Assembly: GCA_009829735.1 (NCBI GenBank)
Contig: CM020619.1
Coordinates: 23,895,554 to 23,959,553 of the forward strand
Length of the DNA stretch: 64,000 nucleotides
Direction: 5' to 3'
Source: Pyropia yezoensis
Taxonomy: Eukaryota; Rhodophyta; Bangiophyceae; Bangiales; Bangiaceae
Shown here: positions 11,213 to 20,422 of the stretch, piece by piece
Layout of the letters: the number at the start of each line of letters is the position of its first letter
Position numbering within the stretch: the first letter of the stretch is position 1
Notes under the pieces: model-generated
Databases searched by the model: none
The model's input: the letters and a program-made list of their open reading frames with translations, nothing else
What the model was told of the DNA's origin: nothing
Translations under genes and position numbers: made by a program

Positions 11213-11956
11213 CAGTTGGTACCCAAAATTACTAGCCCACCCCAACCGTCGGATCCTGAGATTTATACTGACTCGATGCGAGCGTCCGTTTCCAGTGCAC
11301 ACTAATACTTGGTGCCGGACCCGTTCGCTGCCACCACCCCCCGCACACGGCGGCACATGCTCTCAGTCAGTTGCTTGAAATAGGCGCTCGGTATCGACGC
11401 CCACTCTTCCTGCAGGGCAATGAAGAGCTCGTCCTTCGTCTTGGGGAGGGGGGGCCCGACTGCGGTGCTGGTTTGTCCCTGGTTGACAATTGCGGCGATT
11501 TCCGCCGTTGAGGCGAAAGGGTTGCTGTCCACCACCCGGAGGAGCCCGCGCAGCTCTCGAGGGCTGAGGAGCTTCGGCCGACATCGGTTGTCCTGGCGCG
11601 CAGTGGCCGCCGCTCGCCGCGCGTTAGCTGCGTGGTAGCTGACCACCGTCTTGGGGATGCCGAGCGCGGTGGCGATGGCCCCATTGGACTTCTTCTTCGC
11701 AACCATGGTCTTGATGGCGCCGACATCTGAGGGGCATAAGGGGTCCTGCCCTTGCCCCCCATGGTGCTGCTTTTTTCCTTCGCTGGGAGAGCAGCTATGA
11801 GCGCTTCTTTAAAGCACCATGCCCCGCAACGCTGCGCCCGAGTGACTGCAATGCGCCAGAGCGGCACCACTGAGGCCGCTTTTTGGATCTCGTCAGTGGT
11901 CGATTTGGTGCAAAAAGTGACCCGTCAGGGTGAGCAAGTAATGTGCGTACCAACTG
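11213..11956 (-). mobile_element. Internally deleted Tc1/mariner element with intact short ORF
   Basis: The 744-bp element is bounded by TA dinucleotides (11211-11212 and 11957-11958), the target duplication of Tc1/mariner. Its ends are inverted repeats starting CAGTTGGTAC, similar for about 35 bp (11213-11248 versus inverted 11921-11956, about 80%). It encodes one ORF (11302-11706, minus) made of the first and last parts of a Tc1-type transposase. The catalytic DDE core is missing, so it cannot move on its own and would need a full-length relative. Confidence 0.82.
11302..11706 (-). CDS. Tc1-type transposase, core-deleted (HTH joined to C-terminal tail)
   Basis: This is an intact 134-codon ORF from ATG at 11706. 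Residues about 1-55 look like the N-terminal helix-turn-helix of Tc1 transposases (KKKSNGAIATALGIPKTVV, then a basic RCRPKLLSPRE stretch). Residues about 88-134 match the C-terminal end of the family (LQEEWASIPSAYFKQL, then ESMCRRVRGVVAANG and a terminal GTKY). The join falls near NQGQTSTAVGPP, so roughly 200 residues carrying the DDE triad are absent. The frame is uninterrupted across the junction. The product could still bind the inverted ends and might act as a repressor of active relatives; that is inference. Confidence 0.75.
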   Translation of the reverse strand: MVAKKKSNGAIATALGIPKTVVSYHAANARRAAATARQDNRCRPKLLSPRELRGLLRVVDSNPFASTAEIAAIVNQGQTSTAVGPPLPKTKDELFIALQEEWASIPSAYFKQLTESMCRRVRGVVAANGSGTKY

Positions 11957-11994
11957 TACAACGCCCCACCGCACGCTCTTGCCGGCCGTTGTGC

Positions 11995-12375
11995 ACATCA
12001 CCTCCAATGCGCCCACTCACGGCAGCTACGAGTCCCCCACTTGTCCTCCTCCCACCCCCACCATGTAGCCTCTTCCTCATCGGCCTGGAAAATGCTTTGC
12101 CTTTCTCCTGGCCTCCATCTATCTCTACGCTATCAGGATCATCGCTCCCCCCCACTCTTTCCCTTGCTGGGTCCTCGCCCCTCCCCTCAACACTCCCCCG
12201 CCCGCAAGTGGCGCTCCGCTCGCCGCTACCGCTCCCCCCCCTCGCCCCCCCCTGTCAGTAACACACCCGTCGCCGCTGCCGTTTCCCCCGCCTCCCCCTC
12301 CCCGCGGTTGAAGCGCATGCCGCCGCTGCCGCTCCCCTCTCGTCCCGCTCCCTGCCGGTGACGCGCCTGGCGCTG
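11995..12375. repeat. C-rich ~50-bp tandem repeat, insertion site of element 1 (left part)
   Basis: Degenerate units of about 50 bp of the form GGTGACGCGCCTGG...CTGCCGCTCCCCTCTC run up to the left end of element 1 and resume after its right end (23195-23310). The array was therefore one block before insertion. The 5-bp duplication CGCTG (12371-12375 and 23195-23199) marks the exact insertion point. No gene. Confidence 0.6.
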
Positions 12376-12736
12376 TGTAGCACAATAGGGATCCGTCGCA
12401 CGTCCACTCTCAGGGAACACTCACCAAGGGGGATCGGCACCAACGTCACCGGGAGGCCAAGGTTGCTGTCCTTGGAGCGCAAGCCACGGGACCAAGATGG
12501 GAGCCCAAATGGGAGGGGTTTGTTGTTCTACCTTGGCCGGCGGTGGATTCGCCGCCGGCCCCCACGTTATAAACCCTCGGAGACACTACTAACTACCCTC
12601 CCCCCCAAGATGCAAGTCCCTCTGGTCATACGTAACTTATAGATACCGTGACCAGTACGAACTATCAAATTGGAAGTTAAGGGTTAGAAGTAGCCCCCCT
12701 AATATTAGGGTTACAACGGCCAACCATATTGCTACA
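12376..12736 (-). repeat. 3' LTR of element 1
   Basis: 361 bp with perfect inverted termini TGTAGCA...TGCTACA. A plus-strand TATAAA (12568-12573) faces the antisense ORF rather than gag. The LTR contains strong hairpins, for example a 9-bp stem at GCCGGCGGTGGATTCGCCGCCGGC (about 12535-12560). Confidence 0.95.
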
Positions 12737-12739
12737 TAT

Positions 12740-12748
12740 CCCCCCCTT
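12740..12748 (-). other. Polypurine tract of element 1
   Basis: Minus-strand AAGGGGGGG lies 3 nt from the 3' LTR boundary, the position where plus-strand DNA synthesis is primed in LTR retroelements. Confidence 0.7.
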
Positions 12749-13320
12749 AGATTCGGCCCGTCCTCGGGTCGAGTTGCATTCGGGTTACCGAATGTAAGTG
12801 GGTCGCGTGACCGTTTACCAGTCGGGTGGGGCTTTGCGCCCCGTCGCGACAGACACCCCTTCTCGAGGTTGTCTGAGGGGGGTGCCCCCCGTTGTGTGGT
12901 ACACACACGATCCGTTTTCCGGACCGTTAAATTCCCGATGCGGGTTCTGTTCACGACCCCCCTTTCCGAGGGGTGGTGCAAGCGGATCCGCCACCAGGTG
13001 TCTGGTGGTAGGGGAGCCCCTCTCGTGTTACCGAGTGAATGGGGGCGGCCGCTCCCGCTTTTCGCGGGGGCGGTTTCGGGGTGAACCCCTCTTGGTTGCC
13101 CCGTACGGGGGTGTGGCCCCGGCCCGCCCAGGTGCCTGGGTGGAGCCCGTTCGTAGCCTCGTGGGGCGCGGGTTGACCCGCGCGCCTGTGGCGCTTCTCG
13201 TGGCCGTTTGTGGTCATAAGCGCGGGTGTCCGCGCTTCCCTGGCTCGTCCCGGTTATCCCACCGTACCGGGTCGTAGCCGTCGACGGCTTGTGGGCGCGG
13301 GGGACTCCGCACCCGTTATC

Positions 13321-15768
13321 ATGTCCTATCCCCAGGTGCTTGAAGAGGAGGAAGACCTCCTGATCGGGGAGGAGATGGAGGACGACGCGCCTGTCGGTCC
13401 TGACGCCGCGCGTTACGGGGTGAGCTCGTCTGAAGACGACGAGCCTGCGGTGTCCGTCCGTCTGTCGGCCGGAGGACTGTCGTCCGTGTGCAGCGGCACG
13501 ACGGTGCCGTCGGCCGGAGGTCAACCCGGCGGTCAACCGCGCGTGGCGGCTTCTACCCCCTCTCTGCCGGCTGCCCGGATGGAGCCTGGTGCCGGTGCCG
13601 GCTCACCGCAGCTACCCCAAGATGGCCCGGCCTGCGGCGGAGGTGGCGATTCCCGGCCGAGTCCGGCCGGGCAAGGTGGTCCGGGTGTCCGGGCGGTGAC
13701 TCCTCAAGGCGGTCCCGACATTGACGCGGGTGGTGGTGGCGGTGCGACACCCGGTGCGGCGAGTCAAGACGGTGCGGGTGTCCGCACGGCCGGTGCTTCG
13801 GCTCCGGAGGCTGTCCAAGTGCCTTCCCCTTCCGAGGCGGGGGCTACGTCGACGGGTGGTGCCGGCGCCGGTACCCTACCTGCGGTGCCGCGGGCGTCGA
13901 GCGGTCAAGACGCTCCTTCCCCCATGGCGGTTGACACCGGGAGCTACTCCGGGCGGGCGCCCGCCCTTCTTCTTCCTCCTCGGCCTCGTCCACCTCCGGC
14001 GTCGGCCCCTCTGCCGGTGGGGCATCCCCCGGCGCCCCCGATTCTTCCTGGTCCTGCCCGGGTTGCCCCGTTGGGTGGCGGCGTCGCCGTGGCGGCGGGT
14101 CAACCCGCCATGTCGATGTTCGACTTGGTGGCTCGGGTTCGAGGCCTGACTGTGCAAGAGTCAATGGAGTCCGATGGGCGGATGCGGGTGGACTTCCACC
14201 TGCCCCATCCCCGTGGAGAGTCCTCCCGGCGCATCAAGGTGGACCCGAGTTGGGAGCGGGAGTTGGTGCGGCTGGTCAACCAGCCGAACGCGGTGCGAGT
14301 GGAACACCATTGGATCCTGAGTCAGCCGGACGACCGGCATGCGCAGCTCTGGCGTACTCGGGTGGGACGGGGTGAGGTCTACCTCGACCCCAACTTCGGG
14401 GTATGCGACCTGATTGCCCCCGCGTTGCCGCGGGAGATTGACTACCCGGCTAGTGCTCGGGGGATTGCGGCGGCGGCGGAGCCGGTTGCGTTTGGGGAGA
14501 CGGTGGGCAGTACCGGTCGGTATCCCGACTTTGATTACTACCCGGGGGTATCCCCGTATCTGTCGTTGACGGCCCCCTACCCGCCTATGGCGGGGTTGAA
14601 GTCGGCGTCGAGCTGGCGACGTAACCATGGTGTCATGGCGGATGCGTTTCGCACGGATATAACGTGTGCGTTGCAGACCGGCAACGGTCGTGCGCCAGTA
14701 TACACTCCCGTGCGCCCGCCGCTATGGCAGGAGGGGTGGGAACCCGCCCCTGCTTTCCGGTTTGACACCGGCTCCTGTCTCCGATACTTCGGGAGTATGT
14801 TGGCCTCCCGGCCGGTCCACCCGTTGCAGGGTACCTTCACCCTTGAGGTTACCCTCGGGCAGGCGTCCTCCTTCTTGCTGTCCGTCCGCCGGCAGGGGCG
14901 CCTGTTTCATCTTTCGACGGGTGTCCGTCGGTACATCGCGCAGTTGGGCGTGGACCTGATAGCTGCCAAGACCGGGTTGGCCCGGGAGTTCGAGGCTCTG
15001 CTGGCTGTTCACGATGCCGTGAACTGGGCTGGGGTGTTGGCCCTTCCCCCTTACCGGGACCCGCAGGCTGGGGCTACCCCCTTGCCTCGTCACTCGTTGC
15101 GTATCCGGCGTACTCAGCCGGGTGAGCCTAGTTGCCATGGGTGGGCGTCCACCGAGGCCGTTCCTGACCTGGGTATTCCCATGGTTGTCCATGACCCTCT
15201 TCAGGTCCTTGCCCCGTGGTTCGGTAACCCGATACCGGCGGCGGTTGGCCGTCGTCCCCGAGAGTGGGGCTCTGCGGGTGGGGAGCGTGAGGTGTCCCGT
15301 CGTCGGGCGGAGCCCCGCCGGGGTTACGGTGGAGCCCCTTCGGTAGGGTCCTACCGGGCCTCGTATCAGGTGCCACCGGCTCCGGTGGTAGCCGTGTCGG
15401 CTCCTGTGGCTCCTCTGGCTGCGCCAGTGTCACCTCCCGCCCCTGTCATGAATGACGGGGGTCCCCGTCTCTGGTATGAAGGCGTTGACGCCCTAGTTAC
15501 CCGCGCAATGCGGGAGGGTCTCTCTGTTAGCTGGGGGGATATCCCCCCAGGTGCTGCGCTAGTTGGGTCAGCACGTTGCTTCGGTGGCGTGCTGGACCGC
15601 CTCCAGAAAGCTCTGGAGGACGTGGAGGCTGGCCGCAGCACCCTCGTCCAGCTATGCACCGAGGTAACTCGGGTGATCGACCGTCGTGACATTGCCGACC
15701 GGTGGAGCACGGAGGTATACGCGCATACGCGTGAGTGGCCTCCCTCGGGCAGTGGGTCTACCCACTGA
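13321..15768 (+). CDS. Antisense ORF of element 1 (aORF1), unknown family
   Basis: An 815-codon ORF runs opposite to gag-pol between the 3' LTR and the end of pol. I start it at the first ATG (13321), which gives an acidic N-terminus (LEEEEDLLIGEEMEDD). Residues about 40-260 are Gly/Pro/Ala/Ser-rich and probably disordered. Residues about 265-815 look globular, with WRTRVGRGEVYLDP, GVCDLIAPALP, RRNHGVMADAFR and a C-terminal helical stretch ending DIADRWSTEVYAHTREW. I recognise no known domain and no membrane segment. Two other elements here carry an ORF in the same place: aORF2 shares a V(V)CDL...P and HGVxxxFR pattern, and aORF3 shares the C-terminal VLxxxxDRxxxA...TRxxxAxxWS pattern. Length and composition argue for real coding sequence rather than a shadow, since no gene lies opposite it. 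Confidence 0.72.
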   Translation: MSYPQVLEEEEDLLIGEEMEDDAPVGPDAARYGVSSSEDDEPAVSVRLSAGGLSSVCSGTTVPSAGGQPGGQPRVAASTPSLPAARMEPGAGAGSPQLPQDGPACGGGGDSRPSPAGQGGPGVRAVTPQGGPDIDAGGGGGATPGAASQDGAGVRTAGASAPEAVQVPSPSEAGATSTGGAGAGTLPAVPRASSGQDAPSPMAVDTGSYSGRAPALLLPPRPRPPPASAPLPVGHPPAPPILPGPARVAPLGGGVAVAAGQPAMSMFDLVARVRGLTVQESMESDGRMRVDFHLPHPRGESSRRIKVDPSWERELVRLVNQPNAVRVEHHWILSQPDDRHAQLWRTRVGRGEVYLDPNFGVCDLIAPALPREIDYPASARGIAAAAEPVAFGETVGSTGRYPDFDYYPGVSPYLSLTAPYPPMAGLKSASSWRRNHGVMADAFRTDITCALQTGNGRAPVYTPVRPPLWQEGWEPAPAFRFDTGSCLRYFGSMLASRPVHPLQGTFTLEVTLGQASSFLLSVRRQGRLFHLSTGVRRYIAQLGVDLIAAKTGLAREFEALLAVHDAVNWAGVLALPPYRDPQAGATPLPRHSLRIRRTQPGEPSCHGWASTEAVPDLGIPMVVHDPLQVLAPWFGNPIPAAVGRRPREWGSAGGEREVSRRRAEPRRGYGGAPSVGSYRASYQVPPAPVVAVSAPVAPLAAPVSPPAPVMNDGGPRLWYEGVDALVTRAMREGLSVSWGDIPPGAALVGSARCFGGVLDRLQKALEDVEAGRSTLVQLCTEVTRVIDRRDIADRWSTEVYAHTREWPPSGSGSTH

Positions 15769-16247
15769 GGAGTGTTATTGTTTGTACGGGAGAGGGACCC
15801 GGTGGCCCTTATGGTGGCCGGGTAGTAGTGAGTGTAAACTCATCCCCCGCTGGGGGCATTGCTTGCCTCTGTTTGCTGCCCTGGGGAGTACCCCTTCTGG
15901 CTCAGTGGTGCCTTGCCTCCCGTCCAACTTCTTCCGGTTGGTTCATGCTTGGGGAGGTTATCCTCCCTCACTTTGTGTCTTGGCTTTGGGAGGTCATCCT
16001 CCCGTGTAAGCCCCCTAGTTACTTCGATATTATCGAGGTTAGCCTTTACCTTTAAGTTAACTTATTAAGGTTCAGGTTTTACTTAGTTACCTAAGCTTAG
16101 TTCGACTTAGTTACCTAAGCTTGGTTCGACTTAGAAACCTAAGTCTGATTTGACTTAGAAACCTAAGTCTGCCATAACCATGTCACACCCTACTTAGTAG
16201 GTATAAGCCTCACCCCCCAACAGCCGAAGTCGGTGTCGGTTGGGTTG
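15769..16247. other. Spacer between convergent aORF1 and pol of element 1
   Basis: Non-coding region where the two opposing coding units converge. It contains paired hairpins built on GGGAGG...CCTCCC (about 15950-16000) and a 24-bp tandem repeat at 16081-16173. It is the likely place for 3' ends of both transcripts; no polyadenylation motif can be assigned with confidence. Confidence 0.5.
16081..16173. repeat. 24-bp tandem repeat with internal hairpins (about 4 units)
   Basis: Units start at 16081, 16105, 16129 and 16153 and read ACTTAGTTACCTAAGCTTAG / ACTTAGAAACCTAAGTCTG plus a short variable end. Within each unit CTTAG and CTAAG are complementary around a 4-nt loop, so the array can form a row of identical stem-loops on either strand. 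Confidence 0.85.
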
Positions 16248-19200
16248 TTACAGTAGGCGTCGTCGCCTCATGTAAGGCATGAGTAGTTGGCGGGGTATAT
16301 TCGCCGCCTGTTCCCAGGTGGGTGAGTCGTATCCGACCCACATAACCTTGACGTACCAGGGTCCTGGTAGGTCCGGGTCGGTGTGTCCGACCACGCTCTC
16401 TACTTGGTATGGGATCCCATCCGGTCCCACCGGGTCATCTGACCGGTGGGTTGTAAGAGCTTCATGTAGCAACCCAGCCGGTACCGGCTGAGGCTGTTCC
16501 GGCTTCGGAGCAGGTGTGACATCATTCACACTGATGCGTTGGATCTCCGTATCGGAGTGTAAGATAACAGAGTGGTCATCTCTGTGGAGAATCTGGTACG
16601 GTCCCTTGACCGGTTGCATGAGCTTATTGCCCCGGAACTTCTGGTGTCTGATGTAGACCCAGTCACCTGTTATCAGGGTAACGTTGCGCACCCGTAGTCG
16701 GGCGTCGAAGTTCTTCTTATAGCGAAGTTGTGTTCTGTCAAGGGCACCCTTGAGCTTAGGAATCATCCACGATAGCTTGGCCAACCAAGCTAGGAGGATA
16801 CGTTCGGCCGGTCGGCCTTTCGGTGTATCATACCGAGTGCACCTGCCTGGTGGCAGCGTCAGGTTACCGACGCCTAGTGGCATGACCCACTCCAGCGGAG
16901 CGATGTTTGTGCTCCGATGTGGCCTGGCATTGTATGCCAGGGTGAGTACGGACAGAAGCCTGTCCCAAGTGTTCGTGTGCTCGGCCACGTAGCACTGTAG
17001 CATCTTGACGATGGTGCGGTTGAACCGCTCCACCTGCCCGTTGGTTTGCGGGTGGTAGTCGGATGCCCGACGTGGTTCGATACCGAACATGCCCAGGACC
17101 TTAGTGCAGAATGCTGACGTAAGGTTTGCTCCGTTGTCGGAGAGGAGTTGCTTCATGACTCCGTATGCACTGATCCAGTGGTCAACCACTGCGTTCATGA
17201 TGGTGTATGCCGTATCATTCGGGATGGCTGCCGCTCGTGACAGCTTAGTGAACCGGTCAGACATGACCAGGATGTACCTGTTCCCTTCTTCCGTTACCGG
17301 AAGTGGCCCGAGTATGTCGATAGCGACCTGCTCGTTGGGCCCATCAGGTGGGAATAGGTTCATGGCAGACGCCTGCCTATGCAGACTCATGCGGTTACGT
17401 GCACAGGGGTGGCATCCCCTTACGTGGTCGACCACGTCGACGGCCATTGCTGGCCAGTAGAAGAACCTTCGCATTGCTGCGAACATACGTGAACCCCCCG
17501 GGTGTCCGGCTGTGGGGTTCTCGTGTTCTCGTTCCATGACGGCTTGCCGTAAGGACACGGGAACCACGACTTGATGTCGTCCATCGGCGGGTGCCCGCCG
17601 GTATATGAGTCCGTCTTCGTTCTCGGAGAAGATGCCGGCCGTACCGGCCAGGAGGTTAGCGCGATGACGTCTACAGTCGTCGTCATTGGCTTGTGCCTCG
17701 CGGAAGTCCGCGAGGGATAGTGGGCATGCTCGGTGTGCCATGGTATGGTCAACCATACCTTGGGTAGCGTTACCCACCATGCAGACCGGTACCACCGGGA
17801 TGTCCTCGTCCACCGGGCGGGTATCCCCGCTCGGGGTGTCGATTCGAGACAATGCGTCTCCGAGATGGTGGGTTGACCCAGCCTTATACACGGTACGGTA
17901 GTCGTGCTTGGCCATTTTTAGCCTCCATCGGGCTAGCCTCCCATGGCTATCGGAATCCTTGTCACCAAGGTTGGGGAGCCATCGTAGGGGTTCGTGGTCG
18001 GACCTCACGATGAACCTGGAGCCCTCCAGGTATGGATGGAGCAGTTGCACTGCCCATATAACTCCGAGGCATTCACGCTCGGTGGCACTATAGTTACGCT
18101 CAGCCGGGTTGAGTGTCCGGCTGAAGTATCCTACCGGACGTAGGTCCGGGATAACGTTATCGATACCGATCAACGTCTCTCCCTGTAACAGGGTGCATCC
18201 CACTTGTGTATCGCATGCATCGACATCGATGACGAAGGTACCCCGTCGGTGCGGTAACGCAAGGACGGGTGGGGATAGTAGGGCTCGCTTCAGCGACTCG
18301 AATGCCTCCTCTTCGCTAGGCGAAGGGGGTTGGAGTACCTTGGGCAGGGTACTGCTCGTAAGAACCGTTAACGGTTTAGCTATCCGAGCGAAGTCCTTGA
18401 CGAACCGTCGGTATACATTGCACATTCCCAGGAAGCTCTTGAGCTGTGTCTGGGTGTTAGGGAACCGGGCATCCCGGAGTGCCCGGGTATTGGCTTCGAG
18501 TACCCCTAGTTTACCAGGGGTTATCTGGTGGCCCAGATACTCGACCGTCTGTTGGAAGAAGGCGCACTTCTTCAGACGCAGGGTTACCCCGGCGTTCCTC
18601 AAAAGGGTGAGTACCTCGTCAACATGTTGCACATGGTCATCCATGTTACGCGAGAAGACGATGACGTCATCGAGGTACACTAGGCAGTTACGCCACTTCA
18701 CCCCCGACAGTATAATGTCGATAGCCCGCTGGAATGTAGCGGGGGCATTGGACAATCCGAAGGGCATCCTTAGGAACTCGTACACTCCACTGTGACAGAC
18801 GAATGCCGTCTTGGGGATATCCTCGTCCGCCACCGGGATCTGCCAGTATCCGGCATTGCAGTCGATGGTGGTAAACACCGTAGCTTCCCCCAGGGAGTCG
18901 ATGCATTCATCCATCCTTGGTAAAGGGTGGGAGTCCTTCTTGGTAACCAAGTTGAGGCGCCGATAATCGATGCAAAACCGAGGGGTTTGATCCTTCTTCG
19001 GTACGATAACGACTGGGGCACCCCACTCCGACATCGAAGGTCGTATCACCTTCGCTTCACTCATCCTCTTCACTTCTCCATCAACGATCTCTCGTTGCAT
19101 AGGTCGCGCTCGGTGCGGTTGTGACCGGGCGGGGCGTGCGCCTGGTACCAGGTCAATACGATGTTGGGTTGCCCCAATGGTACCCAGGGCTCCGCCTGTC

Positions 19201-20414
19201 CACATGACGTCATGCTTTCTTAGCATCCGTCGTACCCCTTCGGCTACGGAAGGGGGAAGGTGGTCGAGGTCAGCCTCGGCCAGTGCCCTCAATGCTTCTT
19301 GGTCCTTCGGCGGAATATCCGCCGGTAATGATGGTCGACTAGGCTTCCCGTCATCGGGTTGCTGTCGCTCGGTGGTCTCGGCGACTGCCAGCACCTCAAG
19401 TGGGTCCACTTGACCTTCCTTGTCAGGGGTAAGGATATCTCCTTCGTAGAGCTCGGCAATCCCGAGGATAGTTCCCTTCGGGAGGGTGACTGCCTTACGG
19501 CGATAGTTCGCCATCACTAGGAGGGACGACCCTCCTGATGGGAGGTCTATGAGACCGTTGGCCATGGTCAACCCATGGCGCTTGTACGTCCGCAAGTTGC
19601 ACTTGACTCTGCAGATGCCTGCGAGGTCACAGTTAACCGGGAGGACTGTCTCCGACAACGGCTCAAAGCGAGTTCGCTTGGCCAACCGAAGTGTCTTCGG
19701 CTCGACACTTGCGTACACCTCAGCCGCGTTAACGTGGCTCCCTTGTAGCGTCAGGTCCCTGACGATAGCCGTGTGTCCTCGCTTCGTCCCGTCGGCTTCT
19801 TGAAGCTCGACGGTCCTCCGGCCTGGCCGGATTGCATCAACGTGAACGTTGATGAAGGTGCACCCCAGTATGCAGGGCACCGATAGGGTCTCACACACCA
19901 GGAAGTCGACTTCCGTGGTGAGTTCCCCGATGGTAACCCGCAGCGACATCGCTGCGGTCGTACGAATGAGGCGACCATTCGCGTCCTTGATGGTGGGTCC
20001 CCGAGTCACTCTGACTCGCGGAAGCCACTTGTCCGGGAGGGTATCCTTCCGGATAAGGTTGGGTCCAGCCCCTGTATCCAGTACAGGGTAGTACGATCGT
20101 GTCGACTGGGGGTCAACCCCCAGTGTGGCTGATACCTTGAAGTTCTCCAAGGTAAACAGCACGTGGCCTACACCGATATCCGGTGTAGCTCGGGCATCCT
20201 GAACAGGGCCCTTGTCTGGTTCCATGTGACGGGGCTTCCCGTCCTCTCCTCCCAACCTTGGTGGTTGGTCATCAATCCCCTGACGCCGTGTCGTCGGGGC
20301 CGGAAGGTGTACCCGGGGGTTGATGCGGCGTCGGCTCAACCGCGCTCTCCGTGGGGCTTTCCCCGCGGTACTCCGCGGTGGCTTGCCTGGGTTACCCCAG
20401 CGCCCCCCGGTCAT
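16248..20414 (-). CDS. pol: Pol polyprotein of element 1 (PR-RT-RNase H-integrase-chromodomain)
   Basis: 1388 codons from the ATG at 20414. The frame is also open upstream through the shift site at 20435, so it is probably made as a gag-pol fusion by -1 frameshifting. Aspartic protease motif VLDTGAGPNLI is at about 111-121. Reverse transcriptase has FCIDYRRLN at about 480-488, MPFGLSNAPATFQRAI and the catalytic YLDD at about 580-583. RNase H starts with FVIDVDA, later TERECLGVIWA. Integrase has an HHCC zinc finger (HENPTAGHPG...GCHPCARNRM) and a core with SDRFTKL, LSDNGANL and HPQTNGQVERFNR carrying the D, D and E positions. The C-terminus (YVKVMWVGYDSPTWEQAANI) resembles a chromodomain, which in chromoviruses targets integration to heterochromatin. 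Confidence 0.95.
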   Translation of the reverse strand: MTGGRWGNPGKPPRSTAGKAPRRARLSRRRINPRVHLPAPTTRRQGIDDQPPRLGGEDGKPRHMEPDKGPVQDARATPDIGVGHVLFTLENFKVSATLGVDPQSTRSYYPVLDTGAGPNLIRKDTLPDKWLPRVRVTRGPTIKDANGRLIRTTAAMSLRVTIGELTTEVDFLVCETLSVPCILGCTFINVHVDAIRPGRRTVELQEADGTKRGHTAIVRDLTLQGSHVNAAEVYASVEPKTLRLAKRTRFEPLSETVLPVNCDLAGICRVKCNLRTYKRHGLTMANGLIDLPSGGSSLLVMANYRRKAVTLPKGTILGIAELYEGDILTPDKEGQVDPLEVLAVAETTERQQPDDGKPSRPSLPADIPPKDQEALRALAEADLDHLPPSVAEGVRRMLRKHDVMWTGGALGTIGATQHRIDLVPGARPARSQPHRARPMQREIVDGEVKRMSEAKVIRPSMSEWGAPVVIVPKKDQTPRFCIDYRRLNLVTKKDSHPLPRMDECIDSLGEATVFTTIDCNAGYWQIPVADEDIPKTAFVCHSGVYEFLRMPFGLSNAPATFQRAIDIILSGVKWRNCLVYLDDVIVFSRNMDDHVQHVDEVLTLLRNAGVTLRLKKCAFFQQTVEYLGHQITPGKLGVLEANTRALRDARFPNTQTQLKSFLGMCNVYRRFVKDFARIAKPLTVLTSSTLPKVLQPPSPSEEEAFESLKRALLSPPVLALPHRRGTFVIDVDACDTQVGCTLLQGETLIGIDNVIPDLRPVGYFSRTLNPAERNYSATERECLGVIWAVQLLHPYLEGSRFIVRSDHEPLRWLPNLGDKDSDSHGRLARWRLKMAKHDYRTVYKAGSTHHLGDALSRIDTPSGDTRPVDEDIPVVPVCMVGNATQGMVDHTMAHRACPLSLADFREAQANDDDCRRHRANLLAGTAGIFSENEDGLIYRRAPADGRHQVVVPVSLRQAVMEREHENPTAGHPGGSRMFAAMRRFFYWPAMAVDVVDHVRGCHPCARNRMSLHRQASAMNLFPPDGPNEQVAIDILGPLPVTEEGNRYILVMSDRFTKLSRAAAIPNDTAYTIMNAVVDHWISAYGVMKQLLSDNGANLTSAFCTKVLGMFGIEPRRASDYHPQTNGQVERFNRTIVKMLQCYVAEHTNTWDRLLSVLTLAYNARPHRSTNIAPLEWVMPLGVGNLTLPPGRCTRYDTPKGRPAERILLAWLAKLSWMIPKLKGALDRTQLRYKKNFDARLRVRNVTLITGDWVYIRHQKFRGNKLMQPVKGPYQILHRDDHSVILHSDTEIQRISVNDVTPAPKPEQPQPVPAGLLHEALTTHRSDDPVGPDGIPYQVESVVGHTDPDLPGPWYVKVMWVGYDSPTWEQAANIPRQLLMPYMRRRRLL

Positions 20415-20422
20415 CCTTCCTC

